The notes under the pieces: model-generated
Seen by the model: the letters and a program-made list of their open reading frames with translations, nothing else
The model's database searches: none
What the model was told of the DNA's origin: nothing
Position numbers and translations under genes: made by a program
Shown: positions 1 to 7,853 of the stretch, in pieces
Layout: the number at the start of each line of letters is the position of its first letter
Numbering within the stretch: the stretch's first letter is position 1
Assembly (NCBI GenBank): GCA_020055645.1
Contig: CM034547.1
Span: 31,186,513-31,250,512, forward strand
From: Tomocerus qinae
Taxonomy: Eukaryota; Arthropoda; Collembola; Entomobryomorpha; Tomoceridae
Direction of reading: 5' to 3'
Length of the DNA: 64,000 nt

Positions 1-278
1 TGCATACTTTTATAAACGCGATTCATTCACAAACCATAAATGATTACCTAACTTGGAATAAGCAATGCAATAAACTCTCAAAACCTTTAATTAAGTAAAT
101 CACCCACAAAAAATTATGAAAACTTGTCGTATGACACAATGATTATTATTATTACTGATTTAGTTATAATATTTGCATTGCATTCACATTTAAGTAGTAA
201 ACAGTCTATATTCTCTACAATAAATGAAATGCGTCAACAAAGTTAGAAAAGAGGAATTATTTGAAATTGTACTTCAGC

Positions 279-1141
279 TTAACCTAAATTATTTATAAAA
301 GATGAAATCACATCAAACCCGATTTGCTCTGCCCCTTGAACAATGCCACTACGATCATTTCCAATCTCCCTAATAACATAATTACTGAATTGGTTGTGGG
401 AATGAGCACCCACTAATGGTATTTGAAGTTGATTGTGAGCTGGATTAGTATTTGGATGGGGATGCGAGTGTGACGTATGCTGTTGAGCATGTGCCTGCGT
501 GTGCAAAAGAGTCGTCCGAGAACTATCTCTATTAAAACTGAAAGTTGTACTAGGCTCGCTTCTTGGAATGAACGCAGCATCTCGACTTGGTCCTTGATGG
601 TCATCAAAGTGTGAGGCCATTGAGGATTGATAATAGATAACTGGGACGCTACTATGACTCTGTAGAGAATTCGATACTGAACTATCCCCACTTGTAGACA
701 AAGTAAGTTTTCTCTGTTTTGGTTTTGTAACCCGTCTCCTTTTTGGCTTTGGGGTAGGCATTACGCAGTCATCTCCTTCGCCGCTTTCAAATTCGTCATC
801 ATCATCGTTATCTCCGTAACCAGGGTATGTATTTGGTAGATCGTAAAACGTAGATTCCCTCATTCCAAGAGCTTTATCTCTCAACGCTGGACTTGGCCCA
901 ATAATGTCTGGGGAAAAGTGCTTCTCATTCGATTGGTGAACTCTAAGTAAATCTATACGGTAGAACTTCTTGCCACAATCTCCACAGCCAAATCGGAATG
1001 TGCTTTCGTCTTGATGGCTAACTTCGTGAAGCTTTAGATCCCTTATGTGTTTGTAAGCGCGTCCACATATAGGGCATAAGCATGTTGGTACTTCTAAATG
1101 GCTTTTCTCATGCAGCTTTAATCGAGCTGATGTTTGAAAAC
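279..1141 (-). CDS. Zinc-finger gene, coding exon 5 (last fingers and C-terminal tail)
   Basis: Starts after ATTCTAG and completes finger 8 (GFQTSARLKLHEKSH). Two more fingers follow (CPICGRAY, CGDCGKKF). Then comes a 212-residue tail that is acidic, then basic (KPKRRR, KPKQRK), then Ser/His/Gln-rich and probably disordered. The stop codon is complementary to 279-281. Confidence 0.85.
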
Positions 1142-4100
1142 CTAGAATGAATAATAATAAATAAAATCAAAATTTATTTAGTCAATCTACCTCACTCATC
1201 GTAGTGCGTTAGTGCGTAGGTAGTACTAATAAACAATACTAAATTACCTACACACTTACACACAATTAATACGACAATGCCTTAACTATTTACATGGATT
1301 CCACCCGGGTGGATTCCCCGAGGGACGATTTACAAATCATATATACAGTTATTAACTAAATTCGAATACTAAACCATTTAAGATTCCCAAGACCACGACT
1401 ACAATTTAAATATTGAAATTAATTCATGTAAGTTATATTACCATATTTATTTTCTGCAATTTTTTGAATTAATATACTATAGCACTATCTAAAAAGATAG
1501 TTAATATCACATTTATTCCATAATAAAGCTTTCTCAATTTTCATCCATCAAATGTGTGAATTAACATTTTAGTGAAAGTACTGGCGAAAGTCGGTGAAAG
1601 TTTTATATGGAGATAACTTCACTATGTCGACACTACTCGACACTATGTTTTGGATCATAGAGTAGATACACTAACATATTACCCTATGTTTGATACCTAT
1701 CGATATCATAATAGCATCATGTCATTTCGCTGGAGTATTTTTCATAAACTTGAAATAACTCTACAAGATAAAGTGACTGAATCGAAATTAAAGTAAAACT
1801 ACCTGTAGCAGATATCACACTTCAGAAAACTATTCATTTTGAACATGGATTAAATAACAAAAACAAAACAGATGTATTTCGTTGTACAATTGAGTGAGCA
1901 ATGAATGATACTGGAATAAATCAATTAGTATTTTCAATATTTTTTTGATTAATCTCGACTGTTTAAATACATAAAACCCGCATTTAGTTATACTGCCGAA
2001 AAGTGAAACTTGTCATTGCTTATAAAGTATAAAACATACCTTTATTGCATTTTTCACAAATATATGGCTTTTCTTGCTGATGAATAATAACATGCTTTTC
2101 AAGCGCATCACGGTCAGTAAATTTTCTTTTACATTGACTACAACCAAGAACGGAGTCTCCTCCTTGAACATGAACAGCGACATCATGGATCTTTAAATGA
2201 TATTTCGTTCGGAAGGCCTTTTCACATTTTTGACAGGGGAAAGGATTTCGTTTTTCATGAATTGACATCACATGAAGTTTAAGTTTATCCTTCAATCGGA
2301 AGCACTTTCCACAGTGGGGACATTCGTGTGGCTTAAAACTTGTTGAAGAATGAGAAAAATTAATGTTAAAAATTCCGAATGGGCTATTTTACATTCAATT
2401 TCTCATTTAATACTTACCCGCCATGATCAACTTTTTCATGGTGCTCCAATGCTTCTAACTTTCTGAATTTTTTTCCACAATCCTTACAAATGTGTTTATT
2501 GTCATCCCTTACATGGGCCGCAAAGTGTATTTTTAATCCTCCTTCTGTATCGAATTTTTTCCCACACCTTTCACATTCAATAGTAGGATTTCCCTTCTTT
2601 TTCTTCTTTTCATGAGTATTTAAATGACGTTTTAAGTCTTTTGTTCGAGCAAACGGTTTCTCACAAACAGGGCAATTTTTATTTTTCTTTCTTTCGTTAG
2701 ATCTCTTTTTGATTGGAATCTCTAAAGAACAATTGCATTAAATTAATACTAACTACTAACACTAAGCATAATAATTAAATCCATATGCAATAATGAATCA
2801 TTAGAAAATAGGATAGTATCATCAAAAATAAAACTCATTATTACCTGGGTTCATTATATTAATTTTCTTTTTTCTTCCTCTTTTTGTTGGCACTTTTCCA
2901 TCTTTTTCATTTTTCTCGACTTTGATATCTTTAAAAAATTATAAATTAAATTAGCCAAGGTCATTTAACAATAAAATAACATTATTGTGTAAGTGTAACC
3001 CACCTCTACCGGCAGAGTATTCTGACTCCGATTCAGAATGCAGTTCATTTCGAAGTTCCTTTACTCTATCTTTGTGGGCTGGCGAATTTAAATGAATTCT
3101 TAGTTGGATGGGAAACTTAAAGTCTTTTTTACATTCTTTGCAGCTTAGACTTCCACCACCAATCTGAGTTTTATTAACCGTCTTTTTCAAAGCTGGAGAA
3201 GGCTTTAGTCTTTTTAAAATTTGTGATAGCCTCTTCGAACTCTGTCTGGTGGCCTTTTTCATTGGTTTACTACTGATTCGCTTCTTAAGAGGAATATTAC
3301 TTTCCTTGGGCTCCGTCGGATCGTCGTCAACAAAATCAGTTGCAGAAATACATGGCTTTTTGTCAAGTATGTTGTCGCGTCTGTGATCATCGTCATCTGC
3401 ATCTGGAAATGTGTCTTCAGCATCCATAAAATGTTCTGAGTCGGAATCATATTCTGCTTGAATTGTCCCCAACTCTTCAATATTATTTAAATCTTTGTGA
3501 AAACTGATAACTGTGGACAAGAAAGACTTGCTCTTCACTGTCAAGGCCGCAAATTGTGTATAAAATCTATAGAGTTGAACTAAAAGAGTAGAGCATTGAT
3601 TACACAGTTCTAAGTTATCTTTATGACAAAGCTGGGAAAAATTATCGCAAGTCCATCGAATCTTATATATTTCACAGAGTGCCTCAACAATTTCAATTTC
3701 GGCATAGTCTCCAGTACTAGGATTAAAATATTGCATCGGTAGTAGTTCGCCAAATTTCTTTGAAAACCCATCCCTAGGACATCTGCAGTTGGCACAAAAC
3801 TTATTTTCATTCGAAGAAACTATAGTTGGATCTAATTCTACTTGCATTTGTTCTGCAACAACTTCAACACATGAAACTGACGGAGGTTCATCATCATCAT
3901 CATCATCTTCCACACTACAAGAATCGTTAGTACTAGCATTCGCTGAATTATTGCAAATAATTTCCTCGTGTCCATCTGAATTTTCAGCTGATCCATCAAT
4001 AGTTAAAGATGTTCTTCCAATGTATGGGTGGGGTTGAATAAATTCAGGCCCTGTATGGAGATCTCCATCTGCAATATCGTTCTGATGTTCTTGCTGCTGT

Positions 4101-4282
4101 ACAGTATTCTCTATTTTCACTGCTACGGGGATTCCCATTGAATACATGTCTTGAAGTTTTCCATCGGATAGTCTTCCACAATTCCCTTCATCTCCCAATA
4201 ATCCTCCACTTTCAAGAAGACTGTTTTCTAGTATATTTCGCCGAGCATTTTCAGCAAAGGTTTTTTCCAGAACTATGTCCAT
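279..4282 (-). CDS. ZAD-like C2H2 zinc-finger protein, 5 coding exons, 942 aa
   Basis: Joining 4282-3004, 2928-2845, 2721-2418, 2338-2040 and 1141-279 gives an uninterrupted 942-residue reading frame with GT-AG boundaries and matching phases. Seen: a cysteine domain at about residues 163-245 (CANC near 163, CNQC near 227 followed by LVQLYRFY), which resembles the zinc-finger-associated domain (ZAD) used for dimerisation in arthropod regulators. One isolated C2H2 finger lies at about 381-404 and nine more between 471 and 730. Acidic stretches (DDDDDDE at about 127-133) and a basic nuclear-localisation-like block at about 787-799 are also present. A VKIE motif near residue 56 fits a SUMO acceptor consensus. 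Known of the family: nuclear, sequence-specific DNA binding. Inference: transcription regulator, target unknown. The start is the ATG at 4282; a GTG codon directly precedes it. No orthologue is recognised by name. Confidence 0.88.
1142..2039 (-). other. Intron 4 of the zinc-finger gene
   Basis: 898 bp of AT-rich sequence. A palindromic patch, CCACCCGGGTGG, lies near 1300, and a cluster of GAAAGT-like words (TGAAAGT, CGAAAGT, TGAAAGT) lies at about 1573-1601. No coding potential or mobile-element ends were seen. Confidence 0.7.
2040..2338 (-). CDS. Zinc-finger gene, coding exon 4 (fingers 5-7 and start of 8)
   Basis: Encodes residues 556-655 with fingers CPHCGKCF, CQKCEKAF and CSQCKRKF, and the first half of a fourth (CEKCNK). 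That fourth finger is cut by the intron and completed in the next exon. The acceptor is CAACAAG|TTTTAAG and the donor is AAAG|GTATGT. Confidence 0.85.
2418..2721 (-). CDS. Zinc-finger gene, coding exon 3 (three C2H2 fingers)
   Basis: Encodes residues 455-555 with fingers beginning CPVCEKPF, CERCGKKF and CKDCGKKF, each with the usual C-x2-C and H-x3-5-H spacing. The acceptor is CTTTAG|AGATTCC and the donor is GCGG|GTAAGT. Confidence 0.85.
2845..2928 (-). CDS. Zinc-finger gene, coding exon 2 (84-nt basic linker)
   Basis: A short exon that ORF finding misses. It is bounded by an acceptor (TTAAAG|ATATC) and a donor (CCAG|GTAATA). It encodes residues 427-454, a lysine-rich linker containing IKVEKNEKDG and KRGRKKK, and keeps phase 1 on both sides. 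The evidence is phase continuity and splice consensus only. Confidence 0.75.
3004..4282 (-). CDS. Zinc-finger gene, coding exon 1 (ZAD-like domain and first finger)
   Basis: Holds residues 1-426: an acidic, low-complexity N-terminus, the ZAD-like cysteine domain, a serine/lysine-rich linker and the first C2H2 finger (C-x2-C ... H-x5-H). The exon ends in phase 1 at a donor reading AGAG|GTGGGT. Reading through this donor would add an unrelated tail and then a stop. Confidence 0.85.
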
Positions 4283-4665
4283 CACTGTTTTCAGATTTCT
4301 TCCCAGAAATGAACAAAAACAAAAGAAATCTTGTAATTATTTTTAGCTACAACCAATCTAAAAGATACAACTTCATACTACAAATCCACAATTCACATGA
4401 ACCAAAACAATATACACAGAAAATTTGGAATTGGCGCCGTTCAAAGCGTCACAATAATAAGTTTGCCATCTGCATTTAGCAGTTTCTTATAATAAATGGA
4501 AATCTAGAAAATGCGCCTTTTCAAGCCCGTCAACTTCAAATCTAATGGAAAGTTTTGTTGCACCAAAAAAGTCAAAGTCAAAAACTCAAACCTGGAAATT
4601 ATTTTTGAGAAACAACCTGTATAAACTACTGCTAAAAATTGCAAGAACGAACACTGACTTAAAGG
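4283..4665. promoter_or_regulatory. Head-to-head intergenic region, probable bidirectional promoter
   Basis: The start codons of the minus-strand zinc-finger gene and the plus-strand AAGAB gene are only 383 bp apart. Both 5' UTRs and both core promoters must therefore lie here, or in undetected upstream exons. No convincing TATA box was seen on either strand, which suits a housekeeping divergent promoter. That is inference from the arrangement. Confidence 0.55.
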
Positions 4666-4780
4666 ATGGATTTAGAAACCATAAACGGACAAGATAATCA
4701 ACTTGAAAACGACATAATTTTGCCCTGTGCTCTCATTACAAATTCATGCACTTCTATTTGTCCACATAACGTAGTAAAAG
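4666..4780 (+). CDS. AAGAB: AAGAB exon 1 (start codon, beta-strand 1 of the GTPase-like domain)
   Basis: The ATG at 4666 opens the frame. LPCALITNSC corresponds to the conserved first strand and loop of the GTPase-like fold in AAGAB. It ends in phase 1 at AAAG|GTAAAT. Confidence 0.8.
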
Positions 4781-6650
4781 GTAAATGTTTTGAGTTTATT
4801 CTATGAGTTTTGAGTTAACTTTCATTATGAATTTAATTTAAACTTTATATCAATAGTAAATAAAAGGTATACATAGTAGCAAAATTCATGTAGTATTAGT
4901 GAGACTAATATCTAATACTAATGACTAAAGCCAATCTTGACATAGCGAGACAATGCGAGACATACCGAACTATGAACAATAAAGTTAATATTTGTTTCAA
5001 TGAACTTTGAATTAAGTATCTGTCACATGTCGAAGAATTGAGTTTGAACTAATACAAAACGTTTTTTGAAAAAATAGAGATTTTAGGCAGTGAAACCTTG
5101 CCAAATGCAACAAAAATTGTGGACGGAATTAGCAGCTTCCCTTGGCATATTGACACCAGGTACTATGAAGCAGACATTTCATTATGTGTGATGGAGAAGA
5201 AAACTCTTGGAAATCAAGAATTCGCAAATTCTGTCAATGCAGTATTGATTTGCTTTGACAGTAATTCTGTAAGGAACACTAATAAATCTAAATAAAAACT
5301 ATTGTGAATTTATTTATAATGCCTTATTCATGTGAGTGAACAGTTAGTTTATACATAAACTATGAACTAATATGTTGTGTTAATTTCGTTCTTTGTTTTA
5401 GACTGATGGCCTAGCAGTTGTGGAACAGTGGTTTACATTTACAAAGGAATTTCACCCTGATATACAGATTTTGGTTTGCGATCAATGCAAGCCTGACGCT
5501 GGTGGAAATGGAATAACCAAAGTTCAAGGTATATAAGTAGTCCATTTCCATGTACATCTATTACTCCCTGTAGGAATTTTTTTAGGTTATATCATGAATC
5601 ATGAATATATATAATTATATTATGAATATTTATAGGCTTGACAATACTTATGAATATTTACATTTATAACAGCACAAACATGGTGTGTTCAGCATGGTTT
5701 TGAATTAGTGGAATTAAACGCCGAAGAATCCGAGGACTCTGACGTAGAAGATGACTTCCAAGAATCTTTGGGGATCAAAAGAGTTGTACAAGCATTACAA
5801 GCTCATTTATGGCCTAATCTTACCCTTAAAGGCAATTTTCAATATTCAGTCACAAGGTGATCACTTAAGAATTGCATTGCATGTTTACAATTTTTATTAT
5901 TGATTATAGACCGTGATCGTGTTGCCCCTCATGCTGGATTGCAGAATGTATTAAATGGTATTGGGCTAATCGGACTTAACCCTAGTCATTACAGAGAAAA
6001 TTCAAACTCAGAAGATATCGAAGAAAATACATATGGTACTACAATAAATAGTTATGCCGTTACATTGCCTCCTGCAGTGGAACCAAACCCAGAACATAAA
6101 ACTTCTGAATCCAAATCAAACGCTCGAAAAAGCGTAGCAAAAGTAAAGCCTATTGTTAAGAGCCCTATTAGTGATGAGTGTAACGACATTAATGGTGGAG
6201 ACATTACTTCGGATTCCGATGTTACTCTTCCAAACTTAAATGAAGCAGACCATGCTGCAACTCCAAGTACTTCTTCGAGAGCCGAAGAATCTTCATCTAT
6301 CGAACCGGCAGCTGTAACCCAAATGAAAAGTGGCCCAAGAAACGAAAGAATAGGTAAATAGTAAATAATAGATTTATAAGTTCTTCATTTATATAGTATG
6401 GTAGTGTGGTCTTAAAACATTTTCATGCTTTTGTTATTTCATAGATACTATGATACAAGCAATGGATTCAATGTCCGACGAAACATTTGAGGAATTATTT
6501 CAAAACCTTAATGAAATGAAAACAAAGGCCCAAAACTTATCTCCCAGTGAAAGAAAGTCGTATGCTGAACAAATGGCAATTGCTTTCTGGCGCTCTGTGG
6601 GAGGTAACGAGTCAGAAATTGATGGTCTTTGTTCTGACGATGATGCATAG
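4666..6650 (+). CDS. AAGAB: Alpha- and gamma-adaptin-binding protein p34 homologue, 6 exons, 410 aa
   Basis: Joining 4666-4780, 5087-5268, 5402-5528, 5673-5831, 5910-6353 and 6445-6650 gives 411 codons including the stop. It can be recalled against mammalian AAGAB in order: LPCALITNSC near the N-terminus, RYYEADISLCV, ILVCDQC, WCVQHGFELVELN, ESLGIKRVVQAL and the C-terminal AFWRSVGGNESEIDGL followed by acidic SDDDA. Known of the family: a cytosolic chaperone with an N-terminal GTPase-like domain that stabilises gamma and alpha adaptin with sigma subunits during assembly of AP-1 and AP-2 clathrin adaptors; the C-terminal helices mediate dimerisation. This protein is longer than the 315-residue human one, mostly through a Ser/Glu-rich linker in exon 5. 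One intron needs a GC donor. Confidence 0.9.
5087..5268 (+). CDS. AAGAB: AAGAB exon 2 (conserved YYEADISLCV segment)
   Basis: The acceptor is TTTTAG|GCAGTG. It carries PWHIDTRYYEADISLCV and AVLICFDSNS, both readily aligned to the human protein. The donor TTCT|GTAAGG ends it in phase 0. Read-through would add a few residues and stop at 5293-5295. Confidence 0.85.
5402..5528 (+). CDS. AAGAB: AAGAB exon 3
   Basis: Begins after TTTTAG and encodes TDGLAVVEQWFTF, then PDIQILVCDQC, the strand equivalent to the human MILVCDRV segment. The donor is TCAAG|GTATAT. Confidence 0.8.
5673..5831 (+). CDS. AAGAB: AAGAB exon 4 (WCVQHGFELVEL, KRVVQAL)
   Basis: Follows the acceptor TATAACAG. It contains WCVQHGFELVELN, an acidic run and GIKRVVQALQAHLWPN, the end of the GTPase-like domain. 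Phase continuity with exon 5 demands a cut at TTAAAG|GCAATT, a GC donor. The nearby GT donor at about 5862 would bring in a stop codon after three codons of exon 5. Confidence 0.8.
5910..6353 (+). CDS. AAGAB: AAGAB exon 5 (variable Ser/Glu-rich linker)
   Basis: Starts after GATTATAG with DRDRVAPHAGLQNVL, which fits the human segment following the GTPase-like domain. It continues as a low-complexity Ser/Glu/Lys-rich linker. It ends at ATAG|GTAAAT in phase 1. The linker is the main reason the protein exceeds vertebrate length. Confidence 0.8.
6445..6650 (+). CDS. AAGAB: AAGAB exon 6 (C-terminal helical domain)
   Basis: Starts after TTTCATAG. It encodes helices around FEELFQNLNEMKTKAQNLS and AEQMAIAFWRSVGGNE, then an acidic end, closely matching the C-terminal dimerisation and adaptin-binding segment of AAGAB. 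The stop is at 6648-6650. Confidence 0.88.
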
Positions 6651-6765
6651 ACAAACCTTGGGGTAATACCTGATTAATTTTAGTCTTGGCTTATTGCCTT
6701 ACGCCGCGTTATCTTGCGCGATAAAATTTACAATATAAAATAGGTGGTACTGATACCTACAATAC

Positions 6766-6771
6766 AATAAA
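6766..6771 (+). terminator. AAGAB: Candidate AAGAB polyadenylation signal AATAAA
   Basis: A canonical hexamer 116 bp after the AAGAB stop codon, in an AT-rich 3' region. Its use is inferred from position only. Confidence 0.45.
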
Positions 6772-7073
6772 AATAATTATGTGATTTTGTTCCTTTGACC
6801 CGAAGTAGGGATATATTATAGTACGCCACCACTATTAATTGTATGTATTTAAAGTTGTAATTGCATGATCTATGGAGATTATGACCGTTTAGTGACTTTT
6901 GTTTGAAATTGGCTCCTTTTTCGATTTGCAAATATTTTTTATGCTTGTATGAGCGAGACTGAAGTTATTGCATTATTTTTTAATTATTTCTGTAATGACC
7001 ATCAATATTTTAAGAATTCCAATTTCATATCAATAAACAAATTAAACAAATAAATATTCAATCTAAAGTTTTT

Positions 7074-7079
7074 TTTATT
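7074..7079 (-). terminator. Candidate GPCR polyadenylation signal AATAAA
   Basis: TTTATT on the plus strand reads AATAAA on the minus strand, about 205 bp downstream of the GPCR stop at 7283. Its use is inferred from position. Confidence 0.4.
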
Positions 7080-7282
7080 ATGGAATCCATTTGTTATTTA
7101 TAAGTTCATTTACACATCGATAAATACGATTTAGTGGTTAGATTAATAATAAGGGTATTGTTAAGCATGCCCTCTGGGAAATAGTGGACTTTTGAATATG
7201 ATATACAGGTGATAGAATATCTATTTAGGTCGATTATTATATTTTTTCGAGAGTTAAAGATACATTGTTCAGTCGTACTGTT

Positions 7283-7853
7283 TCATCGCAAAAAGTGGGA
7301 TGTATGGCATCTGGATACTGGTTCAGGAGCTGGCATCCTGCTAAGATATTTAGGGTGGAACGCTCCAAGCTGAGCCTCATTGGTTGATGAATTCCTATTC
7401 CATATATCTGGACTTGAGGATCTTCTTCGGGCAAACATGGAAGGGCAATAACAGCAAGAAGAACAGAGACAAGAACAATTTTCACTTTGATTGTGAGAAT
7501 GAATTCTGGATTGTTGCTGGAGTGGATGGAGATTATTTTGGTTATGCATGTGGGGATAGCGAGTATTGGTTCTTTGAAGATGAGGATGACGCTGACCAGG
7601 GCAAGATCCCCAAGAGCAACATCTTCCGCAGTCACAGTTACACTGGGTGGGGCAACAGCAAAAGCAACAACAACAAGGAGCGGTGCAGGTACGACAGAAA
7701 CGAAGCCAAGACCAATCGGGCAAAAACGAGAATATTGGCTGTCTTTGGAATCGGACGAATGCTGATCGATTAAGTCTCCAGGAAACAACTGGATTGATCG
7801 CCGAATGAACATGACCCAAAAACAAAGAAAATGGTATCACCAGTCTTATCCAT
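7283..7853 (-). CDS. GPCR coding exon 6 (TM7 and cysteine-rich tail)
   Basis: Starts after TTTCACAG with WIRLVIPFSLFLGHVHSAIN. This is TM7, ending NPVVS where most class A receptors have NPxxY. The cytoplasmic tail is about 165 residues. It holds about 15 cysteines between residues 788 and 819 (CCCCFCCC, CNCDCGRCC) and a second cluster (CSCLCSSCCYC). The stop is complementary to 7283-7285. Long open frames also exist on both other readings here, but only this one continues TM6. Confidence 0.82.

Larger units (their letters stand above)
6651..7282. other. AAGAB: Convergent 3' intergenic region between AAGAB and the GPCR gene
   Basis: 632 bp separating two tail-to-tail genes. A poly(A) signal AATAAA for AAGAB lies at 6766-6771, and later candidates lie near 7031-7055. 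On the minus strand AATAAA (TTTATT at 7074-7079) is a candidate signal for the GPCR transcript, about 205 bp past its stop. If the later AAGAB sites are used, the two transcripts may come close or overlap. No other gene is seen. Confidence 0.5.

Noticed and set aside
413..691. 92-codon minus-strand open frame
   Set aside because: It overlaps the last exon of the zinc-finger gene in another frame. The exon frame is fixed by splice phase and by the fingers upstream.
5098..5295. Stand-alone 65-residue protein
   Set aside because: It is AAGAB exon 2 plus read-through past the donor at 5269, not a separate gene.
7384..7773. 129-codon plus-strand open frame
   Set aside because: It is antisense to GPCR exon 6 and arises from the repetitive codons of the tail. 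It has no recognisable features.
7237..7812. 191-codon minus-strand open frame overlapping GPCR exon 6
   Set aside because: It is a different frame of the same exon and does not join TM6 in phase or contain TM7.
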